DNA of 64,000 nucleotides, taken from NCBI RefSeq assembly GCF_040436345.1, contig NC_133225.1, positions 19,510,040-19,574,039 of the forward strand, read 5' to 3'. Below, in pieces: positions 48,907-59,241 of the stretch. The notes under the pieces were generated by a model that saw only the letters and a program-made list of their open reading frames with translations, was not told the DNA's origin and did not search any database. Source of the DNA: Pagrus major. Lineage: Eukaryota > Chordata > Actinopteri > Spariformes > Sparidae. Each line of letters opens with the position of its first letter. Position 1 is the first letter of the stretch. A program made the translations under genes and the position numbers.

Positions 48907-50030
48907 CAAACAAACAAATGATTTATAGCCTAAAAAGGTTTATATACATCAGTTGCAACTTTATAATTACCATCCAAATATCGTTTATAGGTGAACTACA
49001 CAGTATTTATTAACCATTTGAAAAGTATTATAAACATTGTTACTTTACAATAAACAATTACTCTTTAAATGCTAAATAAAGCATTTCAGTATTTGTTATT
49101 AGACTTGTTGCATTAGGAGAAACTGTAAACTTTGTAAAACACTGTCTATAACACATTTTTCATTATTTGGGACTTCTTGTGAATACTTGGTAATATGAAG
49201 GTATTTCTTTCTTTGTGTAAAAAATGTTGTATCCGGTTTGTTCCAGTGATTCTTCTGTATATTTGCATAGAGAGCGGAGAAGGCTAAGCCTAAAGGTGTC
49301 CACGTACTTTTCATGTTGTTTGACAAGTGTGTCATGTTTAACAAAGTGAGAGCAATATATTTATTTTGCCTTAAAGCATAGACAAGAAAAATAAGATATT
49401 TAGAGAGGAGTAATCTGGTTTGACCGGCTTTTCCACAGACAAATAGTAGAAAGCTGAAGATAACAACTTGTGACTTTCACATTCTGTGGACCTCCTCCAC
49501 ATTACCTGCTGAAAGACGAAGGGTAAGTGCACTTTTTTTGTTATATGAATAGAAAATAACATCCATATACTCATGTGTCCTGCTTTATATCTGTGTTTGT
49601 ATGACACGTAACTTTTTCAAAGATATTGAAAGATGATTTTTTTATGATCTGTTAGAGAGAATATTGATCAGTCTTTGGGACCCTAATGCTTTAAACAATC
49701 TAAAGTATAAAATATAACACCATCCAATCACCTGTTGTATTTATCATATATTGCAATAAATAAGATCCACAGTGTCTTATAAATATAAATACATGATTTT
49801 TTTGGTAATCTTACAATTAATGACATCTAAATTGGATTTAGCTGCATTCATGTGTATGTGTGTATTATGGGCGTGTGTGTGAAAAAAAGAGAAAACATTA
49901 CATTTTCCCTGCAAACTGTCTGGCTAGTTTTTATAATTAAGGTCTGTGTGGTTGTGTTTGCGGGGCACAAACCTGCAAGACCTGTATGCCAAGCAGAAAC
50001 TCTGTGATGACATTTAATGTATGAATGAAT
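48907..50030. other. Intergenic, no gene recognised
   Basis: Non-coding. Upstream neighbour of the second hykk unit. No CpG-rich stretch comparable to 40620-40890 is seen, and no core promoter was recognised. Confidence 0.5.
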
Positions 50031-50399
50031 GCACATTGTAGAAGCTGGACTTTTTACCTGATAAATATATCCTGGCAGAGAGAGCTCACAGCAACTTAAC
50101 AAGACATCAATATCAATTTGACTACACACGTGCAGCAGTTAGAAAATGTGTATGTGGCCTACAGTGTGTACCCTGTGAACAAAAAAACAAGAGAATCAGA
50201 ATCACACAATACCAAACAACAATAGTTTGAAAATAAAAAAATAATCACATAATTGCAAAAGTATTTAATTTGATTCCTGATGAACCAGGTTTTTGTAATT
50301 CACACTTTGGCAGTTTAAATCACTTTAGATTTACTGTAGCTTATTATGATGCTTTTGAATTCCTTTTCCTCTGATGCATGTTGTTTTCATTCAGCAATC

Positions 50400-50703
50400 A
50401 TGGCACAGAAGCATGCCAAGCCCAACTTCAGTCAGTCTCAGGTGGAGGACGTGGTGAAGAGACTCTTCAGGCTTACGCCATCAGAAATCCGCTTGCTGCC
50501 GAGCTACGATGACCAGAACTTCTATGTTGCGGCCGTTGAGGGTGGCGAGTACGTCCTGAAGATAATGAACTCAAAGTACAGTAAGAACCAGACCCTGGCC
50601 GAGGTGCAGACGATTGCCATGTCCTTCCTGCAGCAGAATGGACTTCCTGCCCAAACAGCTCTGCCCACTACCTCCGGACAGCTCATGAGTCTGGAAGAAG
50701 TAG
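50400..50703 (+). CDS. hykk: Hydroxylysine kinase, copy 2, coding exon 1
   Basis: First coding exon of the duplicate gene (exons 50400-50703, 51181-51323, 62268-62448, 62598-63040; 356 aa, frame intact). Splice sites and phases are the same as in copy 1. Amino-acid differences from copy 1 in this exon are D60Y, V67A and H78Q. The conserved PSYDDQNF and EYVLKI blocks are unchanged. The CATTCAG acceptor before the start is kept, so it still needs an upstream first exon, but the CpG-rich start region of copy 1 lies outside the duplicated segment. Confidence 0.88.
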
Positions 50704-51180
50704 GTATGAGACCCGTCAGTTTGACTTGAAAAGATAGATGGAGACGTCAAACAGCATTTTCAGAAAATCGCTTCCATATAGGCAAGAGCATCTTGTACCC
50801 TTTGTTTCTCAGCAGCCCTGCGGTCAGTGTTTGTCAGTCAGGTATATGTTCAAAATATTCTGTCTTGACTGACGTTACATAATAATGCAGGACTTATGAA
50901 ACACTGCTCAGGTGAAGCAGCTGGAGACTTGAGTGAAGGAGGATTTTGTGTTAAAAGGCTCGCCTGGAGAAAGATAGTTGACTGCTCAGTCTCATTGCCA
51001 GGTGAATAAATAGTAACACGTTGGGTAGTGACAACCTTCTCCGTTAAATAAATACTCACACTTTTCAGTTATCGTTAGTGTGCCCTTGAGCAAAGGCCAC
51101 AAACAAACAGGCTATGCTTTGTGAGGGGTTCAGAGAGAGGTAAATGGCTGCAATACTAACCCTGTATTTACCTTTGACAG
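50704..51180 (+). other. hykk copy 2 intron 1
   Basis: GT-AG intron, nearly identical to intron 1 of copy 1. Nothing else inside. Confidence 0.85.
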
Positions 51181-51323
51181 ACTGTGGCTATGGCTGTCAG
51201 AAGTACCTGGTGCGGCTGCTGACTTATTTGCCTGGAATCACCATTTCCAAGGCTCCTTTAACACCACAGTTATTGTATGAAACCGGCAAGACAGCAGCCA
51301 GAATGGACCAAATCCTACAAGAG
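51181..51323 (+). CDS. hykk: Hydroxylysine kinase, copy 2, coding exon 2
   Basis: Residues 102-149, identical to copy 1 except F121I (LPGITISK). The donor GAG|GTAAGA is intact, 59 bp before the LTR element. Confidence 0.88.
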
Positions 51324-51378
51324 GTAAGACAGTAAGAAGCCTGTGAGATTTATAAATCATTTACTTGGTTTTGTAATA

Positions 51379-51382
51379 TTAG
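51379..51382. repeat. Target-site duplication TTAG, left
   Basis: TTAG immediately before TGTAACCC. It pairs with TTAG at 61004-61007. The empty site in copy 1 reads TAATATTAGCACATCTG, so the duplication is directly visible. Confidence 0.9.
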
Positions 51383-52965
51383 TGTAACCCAGGTCCCATG
51401 TAGTTAAAAATAAAGCTAGAGTGGTTAATACTATGAGACTGGGCCTGGGCTCGTTGTAGGAAAATACAACTTTTTTTAATGTTACTTCTAGAATGTGTAC
51501 CTTTAATAATGTTTTCTACTTTAATAATAATGACCACCACAACTGTACTTTAAATGCAAAAATATTCCTTTCACAGGTATTTATTGACAGGGATAGATAA
51601 AATAAAATTCAAATGTAGGCTATTATAAGAAAAATAAATAAAAGCACAATTCACAGTATGAATAAAGAGATTTTTTCAAATAGACTTCAGTTTCTTTCTT
51701 TTGATTTCACACTTTCCTTTAACTTAAAATAAACCCTTTTGTTAGATACCTTCAAAATAAAATACCTTAAGTACCCTTTTAAATACTTTTGTTACAAACA
51801 AAACCCTTTACTTTTCAAAAGAAAACCTTTTGTTTTTATACTTGACAATAAATATTAGCCTAATCCCTTTTTCAGAATTTTTAAGTTACCTTCAAACAGT
51901 ACTCTTTAATTCACGAAAACACAAAACTCAGACATGTACCTGTGGGCCCACACACATTCATATGAAACACTGAAATGAGATTTAACCCGTTGCAGGCCTG
52001 TTTATTGAAGCTTGTGTGCGGTGGGGCCTAAAAACTGTAATGGCCGCTTCACTCAAAGCTGAGCACAAAATAAAAAGCACGTGCATGTGTATGTTAGTAC
52101 TCACGAATCCAAGGTTAGTTAGTAGGGGTAGAAGGGGAATGGGGAATGAAAGTCTCACGATGATAATGGCAATGGCGGTGGCAATGATGATCCAAACACA
52201 CGGCGAACTCATGGCGAATTAGCATTAGCTTTGCTTTAGCTTCAGAAATATCACAATGCAAAAGCTACGATATCCAGGCACATTAGCACCAAATGCTACC
52301 GCTAGCTAGCACGTCGCTAACCTCGTTACACATTCAGTCTCAGTTCACTATAACAGTTAGATATAGCACAAATACAGGCATACACATTATATTCACCTCT
52401 TGCAGGTCACACAGAAGTTTATATCAGGACCACGAGTAGTCGACCTCCACGATAAAACTTAATGCTTCCCACACAACACGATGCCTCCTCTCTTTAGCTC
52501 TCTGGTCGATAGCTTCTGGTTCTTTCCTCATGCGTGCTCACTACTTCCCACACTAACCTGCGGCACTAGTCCCGCCCCTTACACAGTGACTTTACTCTGA
52601 TTGGCTCGTGAGTTTTAACCACCAAAGGTAAAACAGGAATGAAATGATTGACAGGTGACAAATAACAGGTTAGGTTACACATATAAACACGGCTTCTTCC
52701 TCTCTCTTTTTATCTCGAACCACAGTTATTTTACAGATTTAATGAACTTAAAGACCGTTATATGAATTTATCTTTAAACTGTAAATAGTCTTATTTATTA
52801 AACTGTACATATTATATTTATGCTTTTAACCAGCACACATTTGAACAGTTTTTTTTACTATTATGAACTCTATTTATTTATGAACTTTTTTTAATAAAGC
52901 ATATTATTATACTGTTAATTATTTTTTATGCTCTGTAACTTATATGATTTTTGTACAGGGCTACA
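51383..52965 (-). repeat. 3' LTR (1583 bp)
   Basis: Aligned with 59242-61003, no substitution was noticed by eye. The only difference is that six bases (GGCGAA, 52202-52207) replace 185 bases of the other LTR. AATAAA on the minus strand (TTTATT at 52001-52006) is a candidate polyadenylation signal. The LTR also contains AATAAA in the plus orientation (for example near 52893), which faces the host gene's transcript. Confidence 0.93.
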
Positions 52966-55900
52966 CCCTCCCTCTTCTGAATGTGTAGATGTCCTCATCA
53001 CACCTTTTGTCTCTCTTCAACTTGGAAGGGTGATTCCTTTTCTCCTCCTCCATGTACCTTTTGGATGTTTTGGACTTTTTCCTTGGTTCTTTGTCTGGTG
53101 TGTTCAACTTGAGTTGGATGACCATGCCATGGTGCATGATGGTAACTGGTTCACAAGATGGATGACCAGGTTTCTCATAAGTGAATCTCATGGATGGCTT
53201 TGGTTTTCTCAGTGATTTCCGGACTGTAGAAGACCTTTCACTTTCACTTCTTGTGCTTTTAGCAGCTTTGTCATGTCTGGTTCTGTTTGACGGAGGTGAG
53301 CTTTCTCCCTCTTCTGAATCTTGCAAATCTTCTCCCGCAGATTCAGTATTTGTCTCTTGGGCATCAGCATCTGACAGAGGAGGTGCAGCACCTTCAGGCG
53401 GTTCCTCATTCTCTGTAGCTTCACAGATTTCCTCTTCAGATTTTTCATCCTCTTCAGAGCTTTCACTTTCCTCCGAACTCTGACTCTCTTCATTCTCCAC
53501 AGATCTTTGATTTACCATGTCCAATTGTCTCCTGACTTCATCCACATCAAAATCTGGAGGATTGTGGACAGTTTCAAACTCTGAGTCTGATGACTCCATG
53601 TCACTTTCTTCAGACTTGATTGGTTGACGTTTCCGGGTAAGTTGAGCTCGTGTTACAGGTCTCCGAACAGAGTTTGTGTCGTCTGATGGGTTTGACATCC
53701 TGACCATGTAACCGATGGGCAACAGGTGGTCTCGATGGAGAGTTTTCACAACACCTGTGCCATGCTCTGGTTTGACCTTGTAAACTGGCAGATTAGGCAA
53801 CTTTTCCACGACAACATATGGTGTCGATTTCCATCGATCTTGGAGCTTATGCTTGCCTTTGAGACCCACATTTTGAATGAGAATTCTGTCTCCTTTCTCC
53901 AAAGGTAAGTCTCTCACACGGTGGTCATAACGTGCTTTGTTTTTCAGATGACTCTTTGTAGCAGCGTCAGATGCCAACTGGTAAGCTTTTTGCAACTCTT
54001 TCCTCATCCTGGTAACGTACTGTTGGTAGGAGGTTTCACTTTCACCATTTGGCGAGATTCCAAAACAGATGTCAATGGGTAACCTTGCGTCTCTTCCAAA
54101 CATGAGTTGATACGGTGAGTATCCCGTGGAATCGTTTTTTGTGCAATTGTATGCATGTACCAGGTAGGTGATATGTTGACTCCAAGATTGTTTCTTTACA
54201 CTGTCCAGGGTACCAAGCATTGCTAAGAGTGTTCGATTGAACCTTTCTGGTTGTGCGTCCCCTTGAGGGTGGTAGGGGGATGTTCTTGACTTCCGGACCC
54301 CAAGCATGGACAAAAGTTCTTTGATCAGGCGACTTTCGAAATCTCGGCCTTGATCCGAGTGTATCCGTGCAGGTAGGCCGTAGTGCACAAAATACTTCTC
54401 CCACAACACTCTTGCAACGGTGATAGCCTTTTGATCTTTTGTAGCAAATGCTTGTGCATAACGTGTATAATGGTCTGTCACTACTAACACATTAGCGACA
54501 CCTTTAGAGTCAGGCTCTATCTGCAAAAAGTCAATACACACTAAATCTAAAGGGCCATTACTTGTTATTTGGTTCAAGGGCGAGGCATGCTGAGGGAGTG
54601 TCTTCCTGGAGATACATCTACCACAGGTTCGAATGTACTGCTCGACCTCAGCTGTCATCCGCGGCCAATAAAATCTGTCTTTAATCAGTTCGGTGGTGCG
54701 TTCCATTCCCATGTGTCCGCACTCATCGTGTAGAGATCTCAGCACCATTGGGCGGTATCTTGCTGGTAAGACCAGTTGTTTGATCTGTTTTCCACACATT
54801 TTTTCTTTTACTCTGTAGAGTAATCCATCCTTTAACTCCAACTTGCGACTTTCACGTAGGAGCAACACAGTCTCAGGTGAGTCATTTTTTGAACGAGTCA
54901 GTCCTTTATTTTTCTCCAGTGCTTTCTTTAATGGTCCAATTGTTGGGTCCAGGTCTTGTGATGTCTGGATATCTTTTGGACTTAGCTGGTCCAGCACGTT
55001 CATGCTAAGGTTCACTGGAAACACGTAGGCTTCTGGTACAGCGGCAGCAGGAGCTCCCAACTGATCCACCAATCTGTCGGGCTCCTCAGCCTCGTCACTG
55101 ATGCAGGCTCTTTTGCAGAGGGCTTTGATGCCAGCAGGTGGGACACTAGTCCACTCTTTAGCTTCCTCTGGAGTGTACTGTCGAGACAACAAGTCAGCAT
55201 CGATGTTGTGCCTCCCAGGACGATATTGGATGGTGAAATCGTAGGTGGCAAGGGCGGCGAGCCAACGATGTCCGACTGCACTGAGTTTGGCAGAGGTCAA
55301 CACATATGTTAATGGGTTGTTGTCAGTTCTTACAGTAAACTTAGCTCCATACAAGTAATCGTGAAACTTGTCCACGACAGCCCATTTTAATGCCAGAAAT
55401 TCCAATTGATGGACTGGATAGTTGTGTTCTGAGTCTTTAAGCTTCCGACTGGCGAAGGCTACTGGTCTGAGGCCCTCAGGATATTCCTGGTTCAAGACAG
55501 CGCCTAGGCCGTTCATACTGGCGTCTACGTGTAAGATGTACGTCTTCGTGGGGTCAGCGAATGCTAACACTGGGGCATTGATCAAACAGTCACGGATACG
55601 CTCAAAAGCGTCCTGGCAGGCCTGAGTCCACCGTTCTCCGAAAGGCTCTGATGGCTTGAAATAGACTTTGCTTGGGTCGACACTTTTTTTGAACTTGGGG
55701 TCTTTCCAAGTGGGGGCGTAACCCTTGGTGAGCTCGGAGAGAGGACGGACAATGGCAGAGTAATTTGCAATAAATCTTCTATAATAACTGCAGAATCCGA
55801 GGAAGGACCTAAGCGGTTTCAGGTGAGTGGGCTCTTTCCAATGCTTGACTACTTCCACTTTGTCTGGATCAGTAGCTATTCCATTAGCGGAAACAATGTG

Positions 55901-58900
55901 ACCCACATACTTAACCTCGGGCTGGCAGAATTGACATTTATCAATAGAAACCTTCAATCCGACCTCCTCCAGTCGATCCAGTACTTTGAAAAGGCGTTGC
56001 TCATGCTCTTCAAGTGTCTTGCCGAAAATGATGATATCATCCAAGTACACGAGAGCTTCCAGGAGATGCATATCGCCAACAGCTTTTTCCATTAAGCGCT
56101 GAAACGTTGCCGGCGCTCCTGTGATTCCTTGTGGCATGCGCTCAAATTGATAGAAACCGAGAGGGCAAATGAACGCTGTCTTCTCTTTGTCCTCCGGAGC
56201 CATCTCTATCTGGTAGTAGCCACTGCGCAAATCTAGGACTGAGAACCATTGGCTGCCTGATAGAGAATCCAAGGCGTCGTCGATGCGTGGCATTGTGTAC
56301 TGGTCTGGTGTGGTGCGGGTGTTAAGAGTTCTGTAATCGATACAGATTCTGATACTCCCGTTCTTTTTGCGGACTACGACGATCGGTGAGGCGTAGGGGC
56401 TACGGGACTCAGTGATAATGCCAGCGGCCAGTAGTTGTTGTATGTGCCGTCGCACATCGTCAATGTCTGCAGGGGCTAGTCTCCTTGACCTTTCCCTGAA
56501 GGGTCTGTTGTCATGCAGGCGTATGTGGTGTTCAACACCCTTGGCGCGACCAACATCCCACTCCTGAAGTGAGAAAACATTCCGCCTCTCAGCCAACTTC
56601 TGCTGAAGCCGACTCTTCCACTCTTCGGGGATGGGGGAGTCTCCGAAATTGAAGAGACTTGGGTCTATGGTTTCAGCTGTGAGGTCGGAAGGCTGGACTG
56701 GGGTAACTGTGTCCACAGCATACATCTCAGCAACAACGGTCCCAACTGGGATGGAGGTTGTCTTTTTGGACTCATTCTGAATGAGAACAGTAAAACTGTT
56801 GTTGTCTATGTCGGCGTCTGAGAGCACACCAGGCTGTACCAGCAGACCGGCGGGGAGTAACTGGGCAGTGGGTGCATCAATCAGTACAATGTCTTTGGAC
56901 GGGGCACTCTGTCTTTCCACTTTGCAAGTTGCATAGTACTTTGCACCTGGAGCAATGGAGAGTGAACCAGGTCCTTTCCACTTTATCTGTCCCAAAACTT
57001 CATTCTTTGTTAACTGCTCTTGTGCTTTAACAGGGGCGTAAACAGACTGAATTCTCATTGAGTGCACAGTGTTCTTGTCACTTTTTGTCTTCACCAGTTC
57101 CCATAGGCGGCGGAACAGAGATGTGTTGGTTCCAACCAGCACAGGGGTTTGTTGTTGGTTTCTTGGCTCAGGACAAATTAAGGCGAGCACTTCTACACGT
57201 CCTGACACACCAGTGATCTCCTCGGCAAACTCCATCTCAACCACAACGTATCCTTTGTAAGGATACTCGGCGTCAGCGAGGCCCCAGAGTCCAAGGCCAG
57301 AGAGGGGTTTTATCAGGACATCAGGTAAGTGTTTGTTGTACCAGCTTTCGAAGATGATAGTCACATTAGACCCACTGTCGATGAGAGCATCGCAGACCAC
57401 ATCATTAACTTTGATGGTGTGAATAAATGATGGACCTACAAGACCTTCAGGTAAGTCAGTGTTGTTCTCTGGGACTTCAACCTTATTGGTTCTAGCTACA
57501 CACTGCTCTTCAGCTGTAGGTTTTGGGCTCTCTTTGCTGGGGGGAGGGGAAACTCGCACCAAGCATATGAGCTTTCTGATGACTTTTTGAAGATTCTCAG
57601 GGGCAGTACATCTGGGGGCTATGTGGCCATTTTCCCCACACCGATAACAGAAAAACTCACCATTGTCTTGTCGGGGAGAGAAGACTCTGGACTGAGCGGG
57701 CTTGTGACCTGGAGCTGCTTTGTATCGGTGGGGCTGGGGTGTGTGTTCTCGTGGGGGGTCTGATATGTATTTTACTGTCATTACACTCATTTTACTTTCC
57801 AGGGCTTTCACTTGTTCTCTCAGTGATTGCAGTTCACTCTGTGACTCATTTTTCGGTTTTTGTTTCTCTTTAGGACCTTTAAAGGGCTCATCAGATGGTG
57901 ACTGAGGTTGTAGGTTGCTTCTCTGCTCTAACTGCGCTCTCAATTCTTGAATCTGAGCTTGCAGTTCACTCCTAGAGACTGATTCAGGTTCTTTCTCTTT
58001 TTCAGCTTGGACGGTGCGTACACGCTGAGGACGCAGGTGTGACACTTGGCTTTGTCTAGCTGACTGGCGACCTTCCTCTTCCATTACTTCTCTTAACAGG
58101 TTCAAAAATGTAGGGGGATTACTACTTCGCTCCCTAATTTTCAACTGAAGCAACATGAGTTCAGAGGTGGACCCTCTAAGAAGCTGCTCTAAACGAGCGC
58201 TGTTGGCAGCGCTAACAGGTAAACCACCTCCCTGTACTACTTTGACAAGGGATCTCTCTACTCTTCGTAGGAACTCAGACAGACGCTCACCAGGCTGTTG
58301 GTGGAGGGCTCTAAACGACAGATATAGTTCTTCTGGGGACTCTACTGTACCAAAAATGCTCTCTATAGCCTGTACGTACTCACGTGGGCTAGCATCAGGT
58401 TGAGTCAGGCGGACAGCTTGAATGATTTCAAAGGCGGGCCCTTTGAGACTTTCCAGTATCCGACGTCGTTTCTCTTTGTCTGAACACTCACCTTCCTCCA
58501 CTAAGAGTGTTGCTTGCTCCAACCAGTTGTCTAAGGTCTCTTCTCCAGCGGGGGTGGGACTGATCCCGGAGAATGTCCGCAGACGTCTGTATGGTTGACT
58601 GTCAGGTTGCTTGTTTGTTCTGCTCATAACATCACCGACTGCACGGATGATGTCTTCAGAGTTGCTGTTACTCTCTTTGGTCTCAGTAGGAGGGGAACAT
58701 AGACCTTGGATGTCCTCTAAGGTTCTCCCTTCACTCTGCAAAAAGGTAAGCAACTTCTCTTCAAAGTTATCAGACTGAGGCTCTGTGTAGTAGACAGTTT
58801 TCCAACCACTTCCTTCACTTACAGGCATTATCTCAGGTGGGATTTTAGAGGGGTCGATCTCTTCACGACACTCACATAACACCATCAGCGATTGTTGTTG

Positions 58901-59092
58901 AGGGTGAAACATTTTGCCTCTAACTGTAACTTTTCCCAAGGCTTTGATGGTCTCTGCTGTGTCTTCAATGTCTCCTCTTGAAACACTTTCAGGCACTCCA
59001 TATAACAGGAGGGCATGCTTTAAGTCTACTGATTCTCCTATGCACCAGTTAATTAGCTCACGTTGTGATGGACTGCTTGTTTGGACTGCCAT
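52961..59092 (-). CDS. Gag-Pol polyprotein of PNMA-type Ty3/gypsy element
   Basis: One uninterrupted 2043-residue frame. The ATG at 59092 has A at -3 and G at +4. N terminus (about 10-100): a PNMA-like segment (INWCIGESVDLKHALLLYGV). About 170-340: capsid-like helical region. About 370-445: coiled-coil repeats. Nucleocapsid: CCHC knuckle at about 481-494 (CYRCGENGHIAPRC). Protease: DSG at 572-574. Reverse transcriptase: YLDD at 1016-1019. RNase H: HVDAS (D1190). Integrase: HHCC zinc finger (about 1453-1490), then catalytic D1521, D1580 and E1616 with 35 residues between the last two. A C-terminal integrase region around LQDRW..PYVVVE follows. Residues about 1820-1950 form a Glu/Ser-rich acidic tail. 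All catalytic residues are present. Gag and Pol are fused in frame with no frameshift site or internal stop. The TAG stop is formed by LTR bases. Confidence 0.95.
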   Translation of the reverse strand: MAVQTSSPSQRELINWCIGESVDLKHALLLYGVPESVSRGDIEDTAETIKALGKVTVRGKMFHPQQQSLMVLCECREEIDPSKIPPEIMPVSEGSGWKTVYYTEPQSDNFEEKLLTFLQSEGRTLEDIQGLCSPPTETKESNSNSEDIIRAVGDVMSRTNKQPDSQPYRRLRTFSGISPTPAGEETLDNWLEQATLLVEEGECSDKEKRRRILESLKGPAFEIIQAVRLTQPDASPREYVQAIESIFGTVESPEELYLSFRALHQQPGERLSEFLRRVERSLVKVVQGGGLPVSAANSARLEQLLRGSTSELMLLQLKIRERSSNPPTFLNLLREVMEEEGRQSARQSQVSHLRPQRVRTVQAEKEKEPESVSRSELQAQIQELRAQLEQRSNLQPQSPSDEPFKGPKEKQKPKNESQSELQSLREQVKALESKMSVMTVKYISDPPREHTPQPHRYKAAPGHKPAQSRVFSPRQDNGEFFCYRCGENGHIAPRCTAPENLQKVIRKLICLVRVSPPPSKESPKPTAEEQCVARTNKVEVPENNTDLPEGLVGPSFIHTIKVNDVVCDALIDSGSNVTIIFESWYNKHLPDVLIKPLSGLGLWGLADAEYPYKGYVVVEMEFAEEITGVSGRVEVLALICPEPRNQQQTPVLVGTNTSLFRRLWELVKTKSDKNTVHSMRIQSVYAPVKAQEQLTKNEVLGQIKWKGPGSLSIAPGAKYYATCKVERQSAPSKDIVLIDAPTAQLLPAGLLVQPGVLSDADIDNNSFTVLIQNESKKTTSIPVGTVVAEMYAVDTVTPVQPSDLTAETIDPSLFNFGDSPIPEEWKSRLQQKLAERRNVFSLQEWDVGRAKGVEHHIRLHDNRPFRERSRRLAPADIDDVRRHIQQLLAAGIITESRSPYASPIVVVRKKNGSIRICIDYRTLNTRTTPDQYTMPRIDDALDSLSGSQWFSVLDLRSGYYQIEMAPEDKEKTAFICPLGFYQFERMPQGITGAPATFQRLMEKAVGDMHLLEALVYLDDIIIFGKTLEEHEQRLFKVLDRLEEVGLKVSIDKCQFCQPEVKYVGHIVSANGIATDPDKVEVVKHWKEPTHLKPLRSFLGFCSYYRRFIANYSAIVRPLSELTKGYAPTWKDPKFKKSVDPSKVYFKPSEPFGERWTQACQDAFERIRDCLINAPVLAFADPTKTYILHVDASMNGLGAVLNQEYPEGLRPVAFASRKLKDSEHNYPVHQLEFLALKWAVVDKFHDYLYGAKFTVRTDNNPLTYVLTSAKLSAVGHRWLAALATYDFTIQYRPGRHNIDADLLSRQYTPEEAKEWTSVPPAGIKALCKRACISDEAEEPDRLVDQLGAPAAAVPEAYVFPVNLSMNVLDQLSPKDIQTSQDLDPTIGPLKKALEKNKGLTRSKNDSPETVLLLRESRKLELKDGLLYRVKEKMCGKQIKQLVLPARYRPMVLRSLHDECGHMGMERTTELIKDRFYWPRMTAEVEQYIRTCGRCISRKTLPQHASPLNQITSNGPLDLVCIDFLQIEPDSKGVANVLVVTDHYTRYAQAFATKDQKAITVARVLWEKYFVHYGLPARIHSDQGRDFESRLIKELLSMLGVRKSRTSPYHPQGDAQPERFNRTLLAMLGTLDSVKKQSWSQHITYLVHAYNCTKNDSTGYSPYQLMFGRDARLPIDICFGISPNGESETSYQQYVTRMRKELQKAYQLASDAATKSHLKNKARYDHRVRDLPLEKGDRILIQNVGLKGKHKLQDRWKSTPYVVVEKLPNLPVYKVKPEHGTGVVKTLHRDHLLPIGYMVRMSNPSDDTNSVRRPVTRAQLTRKRQPIKSEESDMESSDSEFETVHNPPDFDVDEVRRQLDMVNQRSVENEESQSSEESESSEEDEKSEEEICEATENEEPPEGAAPPLSDADAQETNTESAGEDLQDSEEGESSPPSNRTRHDKAAKSTRSESERSSTVRKSLRKPKPSMRFTYEKPGHPSCEPVTIMHHGMVIQLKLNTPDKEPRKKSKTSKRYMEEEKRNHPSKLKRDKRCDEDIYTFRRGRV
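52966..52978 (-). other. Polypurine tract (plus-strand primer)
   Basis: Minus strand AGAAGAGGGAGGG directly abuts the 3' LTR. It is also translated as the last codons of the ORF (RRGR). Confidence 0.85.
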
Positions 59093-59217
59093 TGTTGTAC
59101 TTTACTTTAGTTACTGTTAGCACGTTACTTTTACACTAATGCTCTAAAGTTGTGGGGTCAAGTTACTTTTGCTTGTCTAATTTATTTTACTTTAATAAAT
59201 CTCAGTTTATGTTAAAT

Positions 59218-59236
59218 AATCCCAGCGGTGCCTCCA
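59218..59236 (-). other. Primer-binding site, tRNA-Thr type
   Basis: Minus strand TGGAGGCACCGCTGGGATT, five bases inside the 5' LTR. Its complement, AATCCCAGCGGTGCCTCCA, equals the 3' end plus CCA of vertebrate cytosolic tRNA-Thr(AGT) as I know it: T-arm CCCAG, acceptor CGGTGCC, discriminator U. The match spans 19 nt. Confidence 0.8.
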
Positions 59237-59241
59237 TTTTA

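Larger units (their letters stand above)
41230..50030 (+). repeat. Tandem duplication unit 1 (hykk copy 1)
   Basis: From CATTGTAGAAGCT at about 41230 the sequence is nearly identical to that starting at about 50031, across introns and exons of hykk. The distance of about 8.8 kb is the likely original unit length. The detected homology runs to at least 45300, which pairs with 64000. Confidence 0.75.

Noticed and set aside
52961..53700. A separate env-like gene at the 3' end of the retrotransposon
   Set aside because: The region is the in-frame acidic tail of Pol, with no signal peptide, transmembrane segment or separate start.
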